DNA from: Bacillota bacterium
GTDB taxonomy: Bacteria; Bacillota; Clostridia; Lachnospirales; Lachnospiraceae
Assembly: GCA_023421505.1 (NCBI GenBank)
Contig: JAEZTJ010000009.1
Span: 62,001-126,000 of the forward strand
Direction: 5' to 3'
Length of the DNA: 64,000 bases
Below the pieces are notes generated by a model. That model did no database searches and was not told the origin of the DNA. It saw only the letters and a list, made by a program, of their open reading frames with translations. Made by a program: the position numbers and the translations under genes. Positions within the stretch are counted from its first letter, which is position 1, and every line of letters starts with the position of its first letter. Of the stretch, positions 44,461 to 52,577 are shown piece by piece.

Positions 44461-46293
44461 CTAATTACTTTGTTTATTTCGTCTGTCTCTCATACGTAAA
44501 GTAGTATCTAGTATTTTCTTTCGAATACGAAGGCTGGTGGGAGTTACCTCCAGCAATTCATCGGTTTCAATAAATTCCAATGCCTGTTCAAGACTTAAAA
44601 CTTTAGGAGGAGTAAGTCTTAGGGCTTCATCAGCACTGGAGGAACGGGTATTGGTAAGCTGCTTACGCTTGCATACATTCACTTCAATGTCCTCAGCTTT
44701 GGGATTCTGTCCAACTACCATACCGGCATATACCTTAGTACCTGGTCCAATAAAAAGAATTCCTCTTTCCTGCGCATTATATAAGCCATAGGTAATACTT
44801 TCACCGGATTCAAAGGCAATTAAGCTACCTGTTTTACGATACTGAATATCTCCTTTGTAGGGGCCGTAGCCATCAAACAAAGTATTGATAATACCGGTTC
44901 CCTTAGTATCAGTAAGGAATTCACCACGATATCCAATAAGACCTCGGGCCGGTATGGAAAATTCAATTCGTGTGTGGCCATTGCCGGAAGTATGCATATT
45001 AATCATTTCACCCTTACGCTGACCTAATTTATCGATTACTGTTCCTGTAAATTCGTCAGGCACGTCAATCATCGCATGCTCCATGGGTTCTAACTTCTTA
45101 CCATTTTCATCAGTTTTATATAAAACCTCTGCTTTACTTACAGAGAATTCATAACCCTCTCGACGCATGTTCTCTATTAATACGGAAAGGTGAAGCTCAC
45201 CGCGTCCGGATACCTTAAAGCTTTCTGTGGTATCTGTCTCCTCTACCCGAAGGCTCACGTCAGTATTTAGCTCTCTCATTAGGCGTTCACGTAAATGGCG
45301 AGAAGTAACAAATTTACCTTCTTTACCTGCCAAAGGGCTATCATTAACATTAAAATATATTGCAATTGTTGGCTCTGATATCTTCTGAAAGGGTATGGCC
45401 TCTGGATTATCAGGAGAACAAATTGTATCACCGATATGAATATCTGAAATACCGGAGATCGCAACGATGGAGCCAATCGTAGCCTCATCTACTTCCACTC
45501 TTTTTAGCCCATCAAATTCATAAAGCTTACTAATCTTAACCTTTACATTCATATCAGGCTCATGTGCATTTACTAAAACAGCGTCCTGATTCACTTTAAT
45601 GATACCATTATCAACCTTACCAATACCAATACGGCCTACATACTCGTTATAATCAATCGTGCTGATTAAGACCTGAGTACTCGTATCCGGATCACCCTCG
45701 GGGGCTGGTATATATTGAACAATCGTTTCAAAGAGAGGCACCATATCTACGGCTTCCTCCTCAATAGATAGACTTGCAATACCAGCTTTTGCTGAGGCAA
45801 ATACAAAAGGACAGTCAAGCTGTTCATCATTTGCATCAAGCTCTAAGAATAATTCAAGAACCTCGTCTATCACTGCGGTAGGTCTTGCTTCAGGACGGTC
45901 AATCTTGTTTATACATACAATTACCGGAAGAGACAATTCCAATGCCTTTTTTAGTACAAATTTTGTTTGCGGCATGGGACCTTCAAAGGCGTCAACGACA
46001 AGTATAACACCGTTAACCATTTTTAATACTCGTTCTACTTCACCGCCAAAATCCGCATGTCCAGGGGTATCTATGATATTTATTTTGATTCCCTTATACT
46101 GAACGGCTGTATTCTTCGACAAAATAGTGATACCACGTTCTCTTTCAATCGCATTGGAATCCATAACTCTTTCCATTACTGCCTGGTTGGATCGAAATAC
46201 ACCGCTCTGCTTAAGTAGTTCATCTACCAAGGTTGTTTTACCATGATCGACATGTGCAATAATGGCAATATTTCGAATATCCTCACGTTTCAT
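44461..46293 (-). CDS. typA: Translational GTPase TypA/BipA
   Basis: This 610-aa ribosome-associated GTPase has G1 AHVDHGKTTLVD (about residues 12-23), the switch region RERGITI, G3 DTPGHADF and G4 NKIDRPEA. EF-G-like domains III and V and the TypA-specific C-terminal domain follow (TDTKGTGIINTLFDGYGPYKGDI). It supports ribosome assembly and growth under stress. AGAAGGGAA precedes the ATG. It is monocistronic and ends at a shared terminator with the Panacea gene. Confidence 0.96.
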   Translation of the reverse strand: MKREDIRNIAIIAHVDHGKTTLVDELLKQSGVFRSNQAVMERVMDSNAIERERGITILSKNTAVQYKGIKINIIDTPGHADFGGEVERVLKMVNGVILVVDAFEGPMPQTKFVLKKALELSLPVIVCINKIDRPEARPTAVIDEVLELFLELDANDEQLDCPFVFASAKAGIASLSIEEEAVDMVPLFETIVQYIPAPEGDPDTSTQVLISTIDYNEYVGRIGIGKVDNGIIKVNQDAVLVNAHEPDMNVKVKISKLYEFDGLKRVEVDEATIGSIVAISGISDIHIGDTICSPDNPEAIPFQKISEPTIAIYFNVNDSPLAGKEGKFVTSRHLRERLMRELNTDVSLRVEETDTTESFKVSGRGELHLSVLIENMRREGYEFSVSKAEVLYKTDENGKKLEPMEHAMIDVPDEFTGTVIDKLGQRKGEMINMHTSGNGHTRIEFSIPARGLIGYRGEFLTDTKGTGIINTLFDGYGPYKGDIQYRKTGSLIAFESGESITYGLYNAQERGILFIGPGTKVYAGMVVGQNPKAEDIEVNVCKRKQLTNTRSSSADEALRLTPPKVLSLEQALEFIETDELLEVTPTSLRIRKKILDTTLRMRDRRNKQSN

Positions 46294-46747
46294 TATTTAT
46301 TCCCTTCTTTCTTAAGACATTTCTTCACAGAAACAATTTGTTACTCTTTTAGGGCCACGGCCACTTTATTTAAGATGCCTACCAAATGCATGCTGCATAA
46401 TAAGACATGAAAATAACTGAATAGGAATATCGGTAAGTAAATTATACCCATATTTTTATAATAAATAGAGTAGTCTCAACAACTAAAACATTGTAGCAAC
46501 TATATTAGGAAAAATCAACTTATGTTTCGGAAAAATTAATAATAATTTTAATACTTCTTTGTATAAAATAACAAAAATTGGGAAAAGATATAATATATTT
46601 AATTTTTTACTTCTAAAATATGGAAAATGGCATATATTTTAATCATAGGTGAATCAAGCTGTTTTTGACTGAACAGATAAATTTACCCCACATTTTAGAG
46701 CAGATTGGCGTAATAATGAACGCCGGGAAAGAAGGGAGAGGTACGAT
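46294..46747. other. Intergenic region between divergent typA and the OB-fold gene
   Basis: About 450 AT-rich bases that should contain both promoters. No promoter is convincing by eye, and no repeat copy or structured RNA is seen. Confidence 0.5.
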
Positions 46748-47380
46748 ATGACAGATAAAGTATTTGATAACAATCAAGTAAGTATTGCAGGAGAGGTAAT
46801 CAGTGATTTTACGTTCAGCCATGATGTTTTTGGTGAAGGCTTCTATGTATTAGAGGTAGTGGTAAGTCGTTTGAGTAATTCCTATGACATGATTCCGGTA
46901 ATGGTATCTGAACGACTCATTGATGTAAAGCAGGATTATAAGGGTAAATTTGTGGAGGTATTAGGACAGTTTAGGTCTTATAACCGTCACGAAGAAAGTA
47001 AAAACAAATTAGTACTGTCTGTATTTGCAAGAGAAATTAAAATGGTAGATGAATTATCAGAGAACGCAAAGCCAAATCATATCTTTTTAGACGGCTTTGT
47101 ATGCAAGCCTCCAATTTACCGTAAAACTCCTCTGGGAAGAGAAATAGCCGATGTTCTACTTGCAGTTAACCGTCCCTACGGAAAATCTGATTATATACCC
47201 TGTATTTGCTGGGGAAGAAATGCAAGATTTGCAGAAAGCTTTACCGTAGGCGGTCATGTACAGATATGGGGAAGAATTCAGAGCCGAGAATATCAGAAAA
47301 AGGTAAGCGATACGGATTTTGAAAAGCGCGTAGCTTATGAGGTATCGGTAAGCAAACTGGAATACTTAGAGGAGTATTAA
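46748..47380 (+). CDS. Tandem OB-fold single-strand DNA-binding-like protein
   Basis: The 210-aa protein contains two SSB-like OB folds. The first (about 10-105) starts NQVSIAGEVISDFTFSHDVFGEGFYVLEVVVSRLSNSYDMIPVMV. The second (about 112-205) contains HIFLDGFVCKPPIYRKTPLGREIADVLLAVNRP, YIPCICWGRNARFAESF and GGHVQIWGRIQSREY, close to bacterial SSB and primosomal PriB. There is no acidic SSB C-terminal tip (DDDIPF type), so it is not the main replicative SSB. A replication, repair or competence role is possible. GGGAGAGG precedes the ATG. Confidence 0.8.
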   Translation: MTDKVFDNNQVSIAGEVISDFTFSHDVFGEGFYVLEVVVSRLSNSYDMIPVMVSERLIDVKQDYKGKFVEVLGQFRSYNRHEESKNKLVLSVFAREIKMVDELSENAKPNHIFLDGFVCKPPIYRKTPLGREIADVLLAVNRPYGKSDYIPCICWGRNARFAESFTVGGHVQIWGRIQSREYQKKVSDTDFEKRVAYEVSVSKLEYLEEY

Positions 47381-47613
47381 TATAGGAAGAATTAGCTCAT
47401 AGATTAAGGGGCTGAGTTTCATAGTATAATGCAAATAATTATTTGAATATAGATAATAACAATAGGGTGATTGTTAATAAATAATAAAAAGGTATAAAAA
47501 GTATTTTAATATAAAGAATATAAACATAAGGAAAATAGCATAAAATAATCAGGTTTAATAAGAAAGAGTTGAATAAACTTTCTATTGAACCTGATTTTTG
47601 CTAATCATAAGTA

Positions 47614-47792
47614 CTATGTGTTCTTAATAGATAATTGCGAAACTATATAGTTTTACTAATTGTATACACAACATATACTATTCCTTCGCTCCAACGCTCC
47701 TATGAGCTTAACTTCCGCTCCGGAATAGTATATGCTGTGTATACAATACTTACAATTACTGAGTTTCGCAATTGTCTATGTGTTCTTAATAG
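47614..47792 (+). repeat. MITE-like palindromic element R2 with flanking direct repeats
   Basis: A 145-bp body (47631-47775) is flanked on both sides by the identical 17-bp direct repeat CTATGTGTTCTTAATAG (47614-47630 and 47776-47792). Its ends are long imperfect inverted repeats of about 55 bp: ATAATTGCGAAACT inward to CATATACTATTCC on the left, and their complements on the right. A short unpaired centre lies between. If the terminal ATAG/CTAT belongs to the element, the duplication shrinks to 9 bp (GTGTTCTTA). No ORF; this is the form of a non-autonomous transposable element. Confidence 0.85.
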
Positions 47793-47861
47793 TAAAAGGA
47801 AAACAGTAAAAGCACTATAATAAAATTGAAATACATATATCAAATGAATAACTATTTCTAA

Positions 47862-47890
47862 GTGTGAATTATGCATTCAATAATTCACAT
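47862..47890 (+). repeat. GTGTGAATTAT hairpin
   Basis: TGTGAATTAT (47863-47872) pairs perfectly with ATAATTCACA (47880-47889). The same hairpin, extended to 12 bp, is the variable insert of R1 copy B at 23862-23891. Here it lies just upstream of the dapA operon promoter. Confidence 0.6.
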
Positions 47891-47897
47891 TAAACTC

Positions 47898-47926
47898 TTG
47901 ACAACAAATATTACGGGTGATAATAT
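47898..47926 (+). promoter_or_regulatory. Promoter of the lysine riboswitch-dapAB unit
   Basis: Perfect TTGACA (47898-47903), a 17-base spacer and TAATAT (47921-47926). Confidence 0.85.
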
Positions 47927-47959
47927 GAAGATACGAATATTGTGCAAATAACATATTGC

Positions 47960-48126
47960 TTATGGTAGAGGTGCATTGTTTAAGAGTAACTGTTTGATAT
48001 GTCAGGCATAGAAGAAAACAGCGAAAGGAAACAGTGCCGAAGTGATAATAACCTGTTATTATTATTGCTGGGCATATGGTGAAGAACCATATGACTGTCA
48101 TCATATTTTGATGGAGCGCTGCCTAA
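47960..48126 (+). promoter_or_regulatory. Lysine riboswitch (L box) upstream of dapA
   Basis: The aptamer shows the L-box landmarks in order: GGTAGAGGTGCA with AAGAGTA, CAGCGAAAGG, GCCGAAG, TTGCTGGGCATATGG with its loop, GACTGTCATC and TGGAGCGCTGCC. The last pairs with the opening GGTAG as P1. Lysine binding should lock P1 and favour the terminator at 48193. This fits feedback control of dapA-dapB, the lysine/diaminopimelate pathway. Confidence 0.95.
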
Positions 48127-48190
48127 AGAATATTTCATGGATAGAGTATAAGAATAGTATACTATTCTTTCATCTATCATACATTCTTTA
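48123..48190 (+). promoter_or_regulatory. Long hairpin between the L-box aptamer and terminator
   Basis: CTAAAGAAT and ATTCTTTAG form the base, GATAGA and TCTATC the middle, and the perfect 18-bp palindrome AGAATAGTATACTATTCT (48151-48168) the tip. It abuts the 3' strand of P1 and the terminator, so it may be part of the switching mechanism or an inserted palindrome. Confidence 0.6.
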
Positions 48191-48192
48191 GC

Positions 48193-48217
48193 GTCGACTC
48201 TTAGGTCGACTTTTTTT
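48193..48217 (+). terminator. Expression-platform terminator of the lysine riboswitch
   Basis: GTCGAC (48193-48198) pairs with GTCGAC (48205-48210), followed by seven T residues. Confidence 0.8.
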
Positions 48218-48357
48218 ACGCATTTTTATTAGTTATACCATTTCATTTGCAATTATTTTACACAAGGGTTCGTAGGTAACTGCATCTCCTATCAATTGAA
48301 AAACATTCATACGATAGGGTAATTTCTAACTGTAAATGAAAATAGGAGGATAAGAAT

Positions 48358-49248
48358 ATGTCAGTATTTAAAGGAGCAGGTGTTGCTTTAATCACACCAT
48401 TTACGAAGAACAACGAAGTGGATTATGATAAGCTGGGAGAATTGATTGAATTTCATATTGCCGGAGGAACGGACAGTATCGTAATCTGTGGTACTACCGG
48501 TGAAGCATCGGCCATGACTCACGAGGAGCATCTGGAATGTGTTCGCTATACGGTAGAAAAAGTAGCGAAAAGAGTACCGGTTATAGCAGGTACCGGCTCA
48601 AACTGGACTGAGACAGCAGTTTATTTCTCAAAGGAGGCAGAAAGCTATGGGGCGGATGCACTCCTTGTGGTAACACCATATTATAATAAAGCAACCCAGA
48701 AGGGTTTAATTGCACATTTTACCACGATAGCAAATTCGGTGTCTATACCAATCATCTTATATAATGTACCGGGAAGAACCGGCTGTAATATTCAGCCTCA
48801 GACCGTAGCAGCCCTTGTAAAAAATGTAGAGAATATAGTAGGAATAAAGGAAGCAAGCGGCAATATAGCACAGGTGGCTGAAATTATGCAGCTGACAGAG
48901 GGTAAGATTGAAATGTATTCCGGGTGTGATGAGATGGTAGTTCCGATTTTATCGCTGGGCGGTATTGGTGTTATTTCTGTATTATCTAATATAATGCCGA
49001 AGGAAACACACGATATGGTTATGAAATTCCTGGAGGGAGATGTTGTTGGAAGCCGAGAGCTTCAGCTTAAGCTTCTTCCTTTAATTAATACCCTGTTCTG
49101 TGAGGTTAATCCAATTCCGGTAAAAAAAGCGGCTAATTTAATGGGCTTTGAGGTTGGCAATCTTAGATTGCCACTTACAGAATTAGAGCCTGCGAATGCC
49201 GAACGTTTATTAAAAGAAATGAATGCAGTAGGAATTAAGACGATATAA
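48358..49248 (+). CDS. dapA: 4-hydroxy-tetrahydrodipicolinate synthase
   Basis: The 296-aa aldolase condenses pyruvate with aspartate semialdehyde, the first step toward diaminopimelate and lysine. Motifs are GAGVALITPFTKNNEVDYDKL, GTTGEASAMTHEEH (pyruvate-binding TT pair), LYNVPGRTGCNI (catalytic Tyr) and GIKEASGN (Schiff-base lysine). AGGAGGA precedes the ATG. It lies behind the lysine riboswitch and 47 bp ahead of dapB, so both should be lysine-repressed together. Confidence 0.96.
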   Translation: MSVFKGAGVALITPFTKNNEVDYDKLGELIEFHIAGGTDSIVICGTTGEASAMTHEEHLECVRYTVEKVAKRVPVIAGTGSNWTETAVYFSKEAESYGADALLVVTPYYNKATQKGLIAHFTTIANSVSIPIILYNVPGRTGCNIQPQTVAALVKNVENIVGIKEASGNIAQVAEIMQLTEGKIEMYSGCDEMVVPILSLGGIGVISVLSNIMPKETHDMVMKFLEGDVVGSRELQLKLLPLINTLFCEVNPIPVKKAANLMGFEVGNLRLPLTELEPANAERLLKEMNAVGIKTI

Positions 49249-49295
49249 TAACTTATACGAAGGAAAATATGTTACCGTAGGTTAGGAGGAAGCTT

Positions 49296-50051
49296 ATGAC
49301 AAATATCATTTTACGTGGGTGTAACGGTAAAATGGGGCAAGTAATAACAGACATAGTAGAAGCGGATGAGAAGGCTGTCATTGTTGCTGGTATTGATCTC
49401 TATCAGAATCGGGTTAATAAATATCCGGTATATCAAAGCTTTACAAAGTGTAATGTAAAAGCGGATGTGATTATAGATTTTTCTTCACCGGATAATTTAG
49501 AGGAAATGCTTGATTTTGCCATCAATAGAGAGATTGGCATTATACTTTGCACAACAGGCTTTTCAAAAGAACAGCTTGCAAGGATAGAGGAAGCTTCCAA
49601 GAAAATTCCAGTTTTTAGATCTGCTAATTTATCGATGGGTATAAACCTGATTACTAAGCTATTAAAGGAAGCTGCTGTAGTTCTCGCCGATGCAGGCTTT
49701 GACATTGAGATTGTAGAAAAGCATCATAATAAAAAAGTCGATGCGCCCTCTGGAACAGCTTTAGCACTTGCGGATGCCATGAATGAGGTATTAAATAATG
49801 AATATGAATATAAATATGACAGAACCGCAGAACGTGTTCAAAGAAGCAAGAAGGAGATTGGAATATCAGCGGTGCGCGGTGGAACCATCGTTGGAGAGCA
49901 TGAGGTGATATTTGCAGGAACAGATGAGGTAATTGAGATTAAGCATACGGCTTACTCTAAGGCCATATTTGCAAAAGGTGCTGTTCAGGCAGCTAAATAT
50001 CTACCGGGTAAACCAGCCGGCAAATATTGTATGAGTGATTTGATGGAATAA
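49296..50051 (+). CDS. dapB: 4-hydroxy-tetrahydrodipicolinate reductase
   Basis: The 251-aa NAD(P)H enzyme acts directly after DapA. The N-terminal Rossmann motif is ILRGCNGKMGQVI. VIIDFSSPDNLEEML follows, then the catalytic block VEKHHNKKVDAPSGTAL with the conserved His-His and Lys, and VRGGTIVGEHEVIFAG near the C-terminus. AGGAGGAAG precedes the ATG. It is the second gene of the riboswitch-controlled dapAB operon, closed by the terminator at 50062. Confidence 0.96.
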   Translation: MTNIILRGCNGKMGQVITDIVEADEKAVIVAGIDLYQNRVNKYPVYQSFTKCNVKADVIIDFSSPDNLEEMLDFAINREIGIILCTTGFSKEQLARIEEASKKIPVFRSANLSMGINLITKLLKEAAVVLADAGFDIEIVEKHHNKKVDAPSGTALALADAMNEVLNNEYEYKYDRTAERVQRSKKEIGISAVRGGTIVGEHEVIFAGTDEVIEIKHTAYSKAIFAKGAVQAAKYLPGKPAGKYCMSDLME

Positions 50052-50061
50052 AAAAGATATA

Positions 50062-50117
50062 ACTCCGGGTAATGTGCGAACATGAGAAATATGTTGGCGG
50101 TGCCCGGAGTATTTTTA
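50062..50117 (+). terminator. Terminator of dapAB
   Basis: ACTCCGGG pairs with CCCGGAGT, followed by ATTTTTAT. Confidence 0.88.
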
Positions 50118-50251
50118 TACTATTAAAAAGCCTTATTACCGTAATGAATAAAGTCATAACTTTCTATAGAAGACCATATTTGGCATCACTTTGTTATAAA
50201 CAGTGTTTGTGCAAATTGCTGATAGCAAATTGTACATAAGCTTTAACATAC

Positions 50252-50370
50252 TAACATAGCATGCCTGCCCTTTGAATTAGTTTGTGCCTTTTGGGCATAA
50301 ATCCTGAAGAATAGCGCCTTTTGCTATTCGTTCAAAGGCTTGCATGCATTTTGCAAGACTATTCACACTG
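50252..50370 (-). repeat. Dispersed structured repeat R1, copy D (internally deleted)
   Basis: On the minus strand: GTGTGAATAGTCTTGCAAAA, then GAATAGCaaaaggcGCTATTC, then TTCAGGATTTATGCCC, AAAAGGCACAAACTAATTC and GGGCAGGCATGCTATGTTA. The GCATACGAGGC hairpin and the variable middle of copies A and B are missing. It is the only inverted copy and lies between dapB and the ABC operon. Confidence 0.85.
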
Positions 50371-50429
50371 CATATAATTTTTTTAATTTTGTGGATTTTG
50401 TTCACAAAATTTTCGTAATCTTATAGTAA

Positions 50430-50588
50430 TATAATCAAGAAAAATAGCTTTCATAAAGTTACATAAAATAAAATCATTTTCCGAAAATCAGATAAAGGCT
50501 GAATCAACATATTTATCATAGAAGTAATTCTAGTTTAGCTACTATCGGTCTCGACTGCTCATCAGCCTTGTTAAAAGGGCTTTTTTTT
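50430..50588 (+). promoter_or_regulatory. Attenuator-like leader of the Gld-type ABC operon
   Basis: A TATAAT (50430-50435) lies downstream of a 9-bp palindrome (AATTTTGTG/CACAAAATT, 50385-50411). Then AAGGCTGA (50495-50502) can pair with TCAGCCTT (50562-50569). The same AGCCTT (50564-50569) can instead pair with AAGGGCT (50575-50581), which is followed by a T8 run. These are mutually exclusive antiterminator and terminator hairpins. No known aptamer is recognised in between. Confidence 0.5.
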
Positions 50589-50680
50589 GGTCATTTTTGG
50601 AAAGTGAAATAAAGCTTGTTTGAATGTATGAAACTAAAAGAGGGTAAATTCAAACTTAAAATGATAAGGAGGAATAGAAT

Positions 50681-51712
50681 TTGATTGAGGTAAAGAATTT
50701 AGTTAAGCGTTACGGAAATCAAACCGCTGTGAATGATTTGTCTTTTACCGTAGAGAAAGGACAGGTTCTTGGTTTTCTGGGTCCAAATGGAGCAGGTAAA
50801 TCTACTACCATGAATATTATAACCGGTTATATTTCTGCTACATCCGGATCTGTCAGTATCAATGGCTTGGATGTTTATGAAGAGCCGGAGGAAGTGAAGA
50901 AGTTAATAGGTTATTTACCGGAATTTCCACCGCTCTATCCAGATATGACAGTTAGGGAATATCTCGATTTTGTGGCTGATATTAAAAAGGTAAGCCGAAA
51001 AGAAAAACAAAAAATGATTGCTGATATCATGGATGCAACCAAAATAACACCGATGGCAGACCGCCTCATTAAACACTTATCAAAGGGTTATAAACAAAGA
51101 GTTGGGCTTGCTCAGGCAATTATGGGATATCCGGAACTAATCATCCTCGATGAGCCTACCGTAGGGCTAGATCCCAAGCAAATTATTGAAATCAGGGATT
51201 TAATCAGGGAATTAAGTAAAAATCATACGGTCATCCTAAGCTCACATATCATGCAGGAGGTAAGTGCTGTATGTGATACCGTTATGATTATTGATAAGGG
51301 TAAATTGATTTTAAGTGATAAACCTGAGAATTTGAGTTCTCATTTAGGGGCAACTGGTGCTATTAATATCACTGTAAAGGGCAGCAGTACTGAAGTTAAA
51401 GAGGAATTGCAAAAAATTGATCGCATAACAAAACTGGAAGAGCATATAGAAACAAAGGAAGGTATCGTTAATCTTACTTTATATCATGGTGAGAAGGAAG
51501 ACATTCGTGAGGAAGTATTCTTTGCTATGTGTAATATAAAGGCTCCTATCCTTGAGATGCAGACTGTAAAAATGAGTTTAGAGGATATCTTCTTAAAGGT
51601 TACCAATCAGGACGGTGGAAAAAGTATGAAATATGAGACCGAGCCTACTGTAAACCCGGATCATTCAAGTAGCGATACAGAGGAGGTAAATTCAGATGCT
51701 GGCGATTTATAA
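50681..51712 (+). CDS. ABC-2 type transporter ATPase (GldA-like)
   Basis: A 343-aa ATPase with Walker A GPNGAGKST (about 36-44), the Q-loop region LPEFPPLYPDMTVREYL, signature LSKGYKQRVGLAQAI, Walker B LIILDEPTVGLD and switch SSHIMQEV. About 120 residues follow the ATPase core, ending in an acidic Ser/Thr-rich tail. It resembles the ATPase of GldAFG-type exporters. Translation starts at TTG (50681), supported by AAGGAGG 8 bases upstream. It overlaps the permease gene by 17 bases. A leader with an attenuator-like structure precedes it. Confidence 0.92.
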   Translation: MIEVKNLVKRYGNQTAVNDLSFTVEKGQVLGFLGPNGAGKSTTMNIITGYISATSGSVSINGLDVYEEPEEVKKLIGYLPEFPPLYPDMTVREYLDFVADIKKVSRKEKQKMIADIMDATKITPMADRLIKHLSKGYKQRVGLAQAIMGYPELIILDEPTVGLDPKQIIEIRDLIRELSKNHTVILSSHIMQEVSAVCDTVMIIDKGKLILSDKPENLSSHLGATGAINITVKGSSTEVKEELQKIDRITKLEEHIETKEGIVNLTLYHGEKEDIREEVFFAMCNIKAPILEMQTVKMSLEDIFLKVTNQDGGKSMKYETEPTVNPDHSSSDTEEVNSDAGDL

Positions 51713-52559
51713 AAAAGAGTTACGTTCTTATTTTACTTCGATGATAGGATATGTATTTGTTGCATTTTTTCTTGTTATCATCGGTATTTGGTTCTTTATA
51801 CAGAATTTGTTTTCCGGTTCTGCCAATTTTGAATATACATTATCATCCATAACCTTTATCTTTGTACTATTAACACCACTTTTAACGATGAGATTGATGG
51901 CAGAAGAAAACAGACAAAAAACGGATCAGCTGTTACTAACCTCGCCTCTTTCTGCAAGTGCGATTGTAGTAGGTAAATTTCTTGCAGTATTTACAGTATT
52001 TCTTGCTGCTATGGTAGTAACCTGTTTCTACCCACTAATTTTAACAAAGTTTGGTGATGTGCCCCTTCCTTCGGCATATGCCAGTATATTAGGATTTACC
52101 ATGCTTGGGGCTGCTTATCTTTCCATTGGTTTATATATATCCTCTTTAACAGAAAGTCAGGTAGTTGCGGCAGTAATTTCCTTTATCGTTTTTCTTTTTA
52201 CGGTACTTATGGATGGGTTTGCAGGGATAATACCAAAGGATAGTCAGGCGGCTTATGTTACCTTTACAGTTATATTAATTATTATCTGTCTGATCTTATA
52301 TCGTATGATGCATAATCTTACGGTAGCAGTGGGTACTGGTATCATAGTTGAAGTAGCATTAACTGTGATTTATCTATTAAAGCCAACCCTATATGATGGT
52401 CTTGTTATCAAGGCTTTTGACTGGCTCTCAGTTATTACTCGTTATGATCAATTTTACTATGGTATCTTTGATATAACCGGAATTATATATTACTTGAGTC
52501 TCACTTTCTTATTTGCATTTTTAACAACTCAGGTAATTAGGAAAAAGAGATGGAGTTAG
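51696..52559 (+). CDS. ABC-2 permease subunit (GldF-like)
   Basis: The 287-aa protein has six or seven membrane helices. The N-terminus MLAIYKKELRSYFTSMIGYVFVAFFLVIIGIWFF and the loop LTMRLMAEENRQKTDQLLLTSPLSASAIVVGKFLAV are characteristic of ABC-2 permeases of the GldF group. It overlaps the ATPase gene and is followed by the GldG-like and DUF4340 genes. In Bacteroidetes GldAFG supports gliding; in Firmicutes the substrate of such systems is unknown. AGGAGGTAA precedes the ATG. Confidence 0.88.
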   Translation: MLAIYKKELRSYFTSMIGYVFVAFFLVIIGIWFFIQNLFSGSANFEYTLSSITFIFVLLTPLLTMRLMAEENRQKTDQLLLTSPLSASAIVVGKFLAVFTVFLAAMVVTCFYPLILTKFGDVPLPSAYASILGFTMLGAAYLSIGLYISSLTESQVVAAVISFIVFLFTVLMDGFAGIIPKDSQAAYVTFTVILIIICLILYRMMHNLTVAVGTGIIVEVALTVIYLLKPTLYDGLVIKAFDWLSVITRYDQFYYGIFDITGIIYYLSLTFLFAFLTTQVIRKKRWS

Positions 52560-52577
52560 GGAAAGGAGAATGATAAC

